Source: Sediminibacterium ginsengisoli
GTDB taxonomy: Bacteria > Bacteroidota > Bacteroidia > Chitinophagales > Chitinophagaceae
Direction of reading: 5' to 3'
Length of the DNA: 64,000 nt
Assembly: GCA_945865545.1 (NCBI GenBank)
Contig: CAMBEQ010000005.1
Location: forward strand, 24,269-88,268
The notes beneath the pieces were generated by a model. The model was not told where the DNA came from, did no database searches, and saw only the letters and a program-made list of their open reading frames with translations. Made by a program: the position numbers and the translations under genes. Positions 62,176-64,000 of the stretch are shown here, piece by piece. Position 1 is the stretch's first letter, and every line of letters starts with the position of its first letter.

Positions 62176-62237
62176 CTACATGCAATTAATTGGTACATTT
62201 GCAACCGTATCGGTTAGATGCAAGATAATGAATTCAT

Positions 62238-63275
62238 ATGGTTTCTATAGGTCCTATACAATGACCCGATGTCCCTCTATTACTCGCTCCAATGGAGGAT
62301 GTGAGTGATCCCCCATTTAGAGCAGTGTGTAAAGAGAATGGTGCCGATTTAATGTATACTGAATTTATCAGTAGTGAGGGGCTTATACGCGATGCCATTA
62401 AGAGTAGGCAAAAGCTTGATATTTTCGACTATGAACGTCCTGTAGGTATCCAAATATTTGGCGGTGATGAAGAAGCTATGGCACTTTGCACCAAAATTGT
62501 AGACACAGTGAACCCCGATTTAATTGATATTAATTTTGGATGTCCTGTAAAAAAAGTGGTAACAAAGGGGGCAGGCGCTGGTGTATTAAGAGATTTAGAT
62601 TTAATGGTCCGTTTAACCGAAGCAGTAGTTAAAAGTACCAACCTACCGGTAACTGTAAAAACAAGATTGGGTTGGGATGATGGATCGAAAAATATTCATG
62701 AAGTAGCATTGCGATTACAAGATGTGGGAATAAAAGCTTTGGCCATTCATGGACGCACGCGTACACAAATGTATAAAGGAGAAGCAGATTGGACTTTGAT
62801 AGGTGAAATAAAAAATGATCCGCGCATACATATTCCCATTTTTGGAAATGGCGATATCAATTCACCTGAAAAAGCTTTGGAATATAAAAACAAATACGGC
62901 GTCGACGGCATCATGATTGGACGCGCTGCCATTGGTTATCCTTGGATATTTAGAGAAATAAAACATTTTGTTGAAACTGGAACAAGAAGAGCCGATCCTA
63001 CAATAGAGGAAAGAGTGGAAGTAGCCAGAAAGCATTTAATTAAATCCATGCAGTGGAAAGGGCCTATTGCGGGCATTAACGAAATGAGAAGGCACTATGC
63101 CAATTATTTAAGAGGGCTTCCTAATATCAAGGAATATAGAAATAAGTTAGTACGCATTACAGAACAAAAAGAAATTGAAGCCGTATTAGACGAAATCAAA
63201 GAAAAATACAAAGATACTGTTATCGAATCTGGTAAAATAGTTTTAGAAAATTACCACGAGCATTGCCCTATTTAA
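62238..63275 (+). CDS. dusB: tRNA-dihydrouridine synthase B with an in-frame TGA near its N-terminus
   Basis: FMN-dependent reductase that makes dihydrouridine in tRNA. The frame from ATG 62238 reads MVSIGPIQ, then TGA (62262-62264), then PDVPLLLAPMEDVSDPPFR. PLLLAPMEDVSDPPFR is the canonical DusB start, so the TGA replaces one codon (TTA is likely) at position 9. An open frame remains from the internal ATG at 62292 (327 residues), which lacks the first beta strand. The rest is complete: NFGCPVKKV (catalytic Cys), KTRLGWDD, HGRTRTQMYKG, GNGDINSPEKAL and GRAAIGYPW. A nonsense mutation, sequencing error or a shortened functional form are all possible; TGA is a normal stop here. It is divergent from the CPBP gene. 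Confidence 0.85.
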
Positions 63276-63294
63276 TGAATGACCCTTTATTGGC

Positions 63295-63954
63295 TTACCC
63301 CTTTTTTTCAATAGCCTCTACTACTAAAGGATCCAATGGGTCCACTGTCATAGGAAAATAATGTGTAAGTGTACCTTGCTCATTAATTAAATATTTGCAA
63401 AAATTCCAAGCAGGTTCTTGATGATTCCAACCATTAATGGTCATATCCGATAACCATTTAAACACTTCGTTTTGATGATTCTTTTTAATTACAATCGACT
63501 TCGCCATTAAAGGAAAACTAACACCGTAATTTTTTTTGCAAAAAGCAGCAATGCTTTCATTGTCTTTGGTTTCCTGTTCTTTAAAGTCATTGGCTGGAAA
63601 TCCAATCACTACAAGGCTTTCGGCATATTTTGTTTGCAATGTTTCTAGCGCTTCGTATTGTCCGGTGAATCCACAATCACTCGCCGTATTAACAATTAAA
63701 ACTTTCTTACCTTTTAAAGTATTGAAATCAAAATCCTTGCCATTGATATCTTTCGTTGTTAAACTATAAAAGGGGATTATAGGCGTTTTGTTTTCTTTAT
63801 TAGATTGAACTTGTTTTTTACCTGTGCCCTTACCAGACCACATAATGGCGGGATAAATTGTTTTTAAAATAGATTGTCTATAAGACATACCCGATTTTTT
63901 CATCAACAAAGTGGCCGAAACCAAAACACCTAAAGCGATGGCAATTTTTATCAT
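63295..63954 (-). CDS. Membrane-anchored glutathione peroxidase family protein
   Basis: 219-residue thioredoxin-fold peroxidase. After an N-terminal hydrophobic anchor (MIKIAIALGVLVSATLLMKK) and linker, the Gpx domain has VNTASDCGFTGQY (peroxidatic Cys), VIGFPANDFKEQE and a C-terminal WNFCKYLIN (WNF motif). Cys rather than selenocysteine is used, as in most bacteria, which typically recycle through thioredoxin. The start is ATG 63954; seven codons upstream would begin with TTG. Converges with dusB. The last 46 bases of the window hold no further gene. Confidence 0.9.
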   Translation of the reverse strand: MIKIAIALGVLVSATLLMKKSGMSYRQSILKTIYPAIMWSGKGTGKKQVQSNKENKTPIIPFYSLTTKDINGKDFDFNTLKGKKVLIVNTASDCGFTGQYEALETLQTKYAESLVVIGFPANDFKEQETKDNESIAAFCKKNYGVSFPLMAKSIVIKKNHQNEVFKWLSDMTINGWNHQEPAWNFCKYLINEQGTLTHYFPMTVDPLDPLVVEAIEKKG

Positions 63955-64000
63955 GACATTTTTTTTATTTTTCAAACCAGCTCTAATTATTTAATGCGAA

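Noticed and set aside
62262..62264. TGA in dusB as selenocysteine or a reassigned codon.
   Set aside because: No SECIS-like hairpin was noted after it, no Cys is expected at that position in DusB, and TGA ends other genes here.
62093..62308. Plus-strand frame over the CPBP/dusB intergenic region.
   Set aside because: It is out of frame with dusB and largely antisense to the CPBP gene. The conserved DusB N-terminal residues are in a different frame.
63955..63975. Seven-codon N-terminal extension of the glutathione peroxidase.
   Set aside because: It begins with TTG, whereas an ATG at 63954 directly precedes the hydrophobic anchor.
1..64000. tRNA, rRNA, CRISPR arrays, insertion sequences, prophage or plasmid features.
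   Set aside because: Reading by eye gave no T-loop-containing cloverleaf, no spaced direct repeats and no transposase, integrase or phage-like genes. A dedicated tRNA and repeat scan would be decisive.

Overview
The window is a gene-dense, AT-rich piece of a bacterial chromosome. It most resembles a member of the Bacteroidota, probably near the Chitinophagaceae. Several things point there: the arginine cluster has a transcarbamylase very like the N-succinylornithine enzyme of Bacteroides; promoter-like sites repeatedly fit the Bacteroidota pattern TTTG-N~20-TAnnTTTG; most genes lack a good Shine-Dalgarno; and there are lineage-typical genes such as ribosomal protein THX, a TIGR02757-family gene, a short lipoprotein-type LptC, DUF4286, DUF2007 and paired M16 peptidases. 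I see no rRNA, tRNA, CRISPR array, insertion sequence, phage or plasmid signature. This is core chromosome, so the interesting material is mostly in leaders and in details of individual genes.

Layout. 1-6.9 kb: a minus-strand arginine operon (leader peptide, GNAT acyltransferase, argG, argC, argD, argF', argB, argE, the last cut by the window edge). Its 5' region holds a 20-bp perfect palindrome, a 41-codon leader ORF with a strong SD, and several hairpins. 7-19 kb: YHS lipoprotein, a large SNF2 helicase with two SWIM fingers, comB, a short ssb, gcvT, a PspC/PadR envelope module with a large palindromic operator, and an M16 catalytic/non-catalytic pair. 19-29.9 kb: mqnC, an ECF sigma/anti-sigma/outer-membrane trio, serS, gcvH, VanZ, MarR, a GHL10 glycosidase-like protein, kup and an SRPBCC protein. 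29.9-43 kb: a UvrD-type helicase fused to a RecB-like nuclease, a lipoprotein, recR, a YceI protein, split methionine synthase (two genes) behind a structured leader, a LOG-family protein, an unknown secreted protein, exonuclease III and DUF4286. 43-54 kb: HU, THX, a tiny membrane protein, meaB, a glycosyltransferase, coaX, an outer-membrane protein, lptC, an aldo/keto reductase, a CNNM/CBS protein, tatC, rpiB and an M28 peptidase. 54-64 kb: a deoxyhypusine-synthase-like protein, SdpI, a Cys/Met-metabolism PLP enzyme, TIGR02757, SDR, YjjG, psd, cdsA, DUF2007, a CPBP protease, dusB and a glutathione peroxidase.

How the genes connect. The arginine genes form a nearly complete glutamate-to-arginine block. 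MetH (two polypeptides) and the cystathionine-gamma-synthase-type enzyme serve methionine synthesis, and the metH leader has the architecture of a SAM-II riboswitch, which would close a feedback loop. gcvT and gcvH belong to the glycine cleavage system. psd and cdsA make phospholipids. lptC, tatC, the sigma/anti-sigma/OMP trio, PspC/PadR and CPBP are envelope functions.

The observations I rate highest are: the SAM-II-like pseudoknot in front of metH, with a long mutually exclusive hairpin just downstream; the arginine-operon leader (palindrome, leader peptide ending in an Arg-Arg codon pair, terminator-like hairpin); and an in-frame TGA at codon 9 of dusB, which cuts off its conserved first strand.
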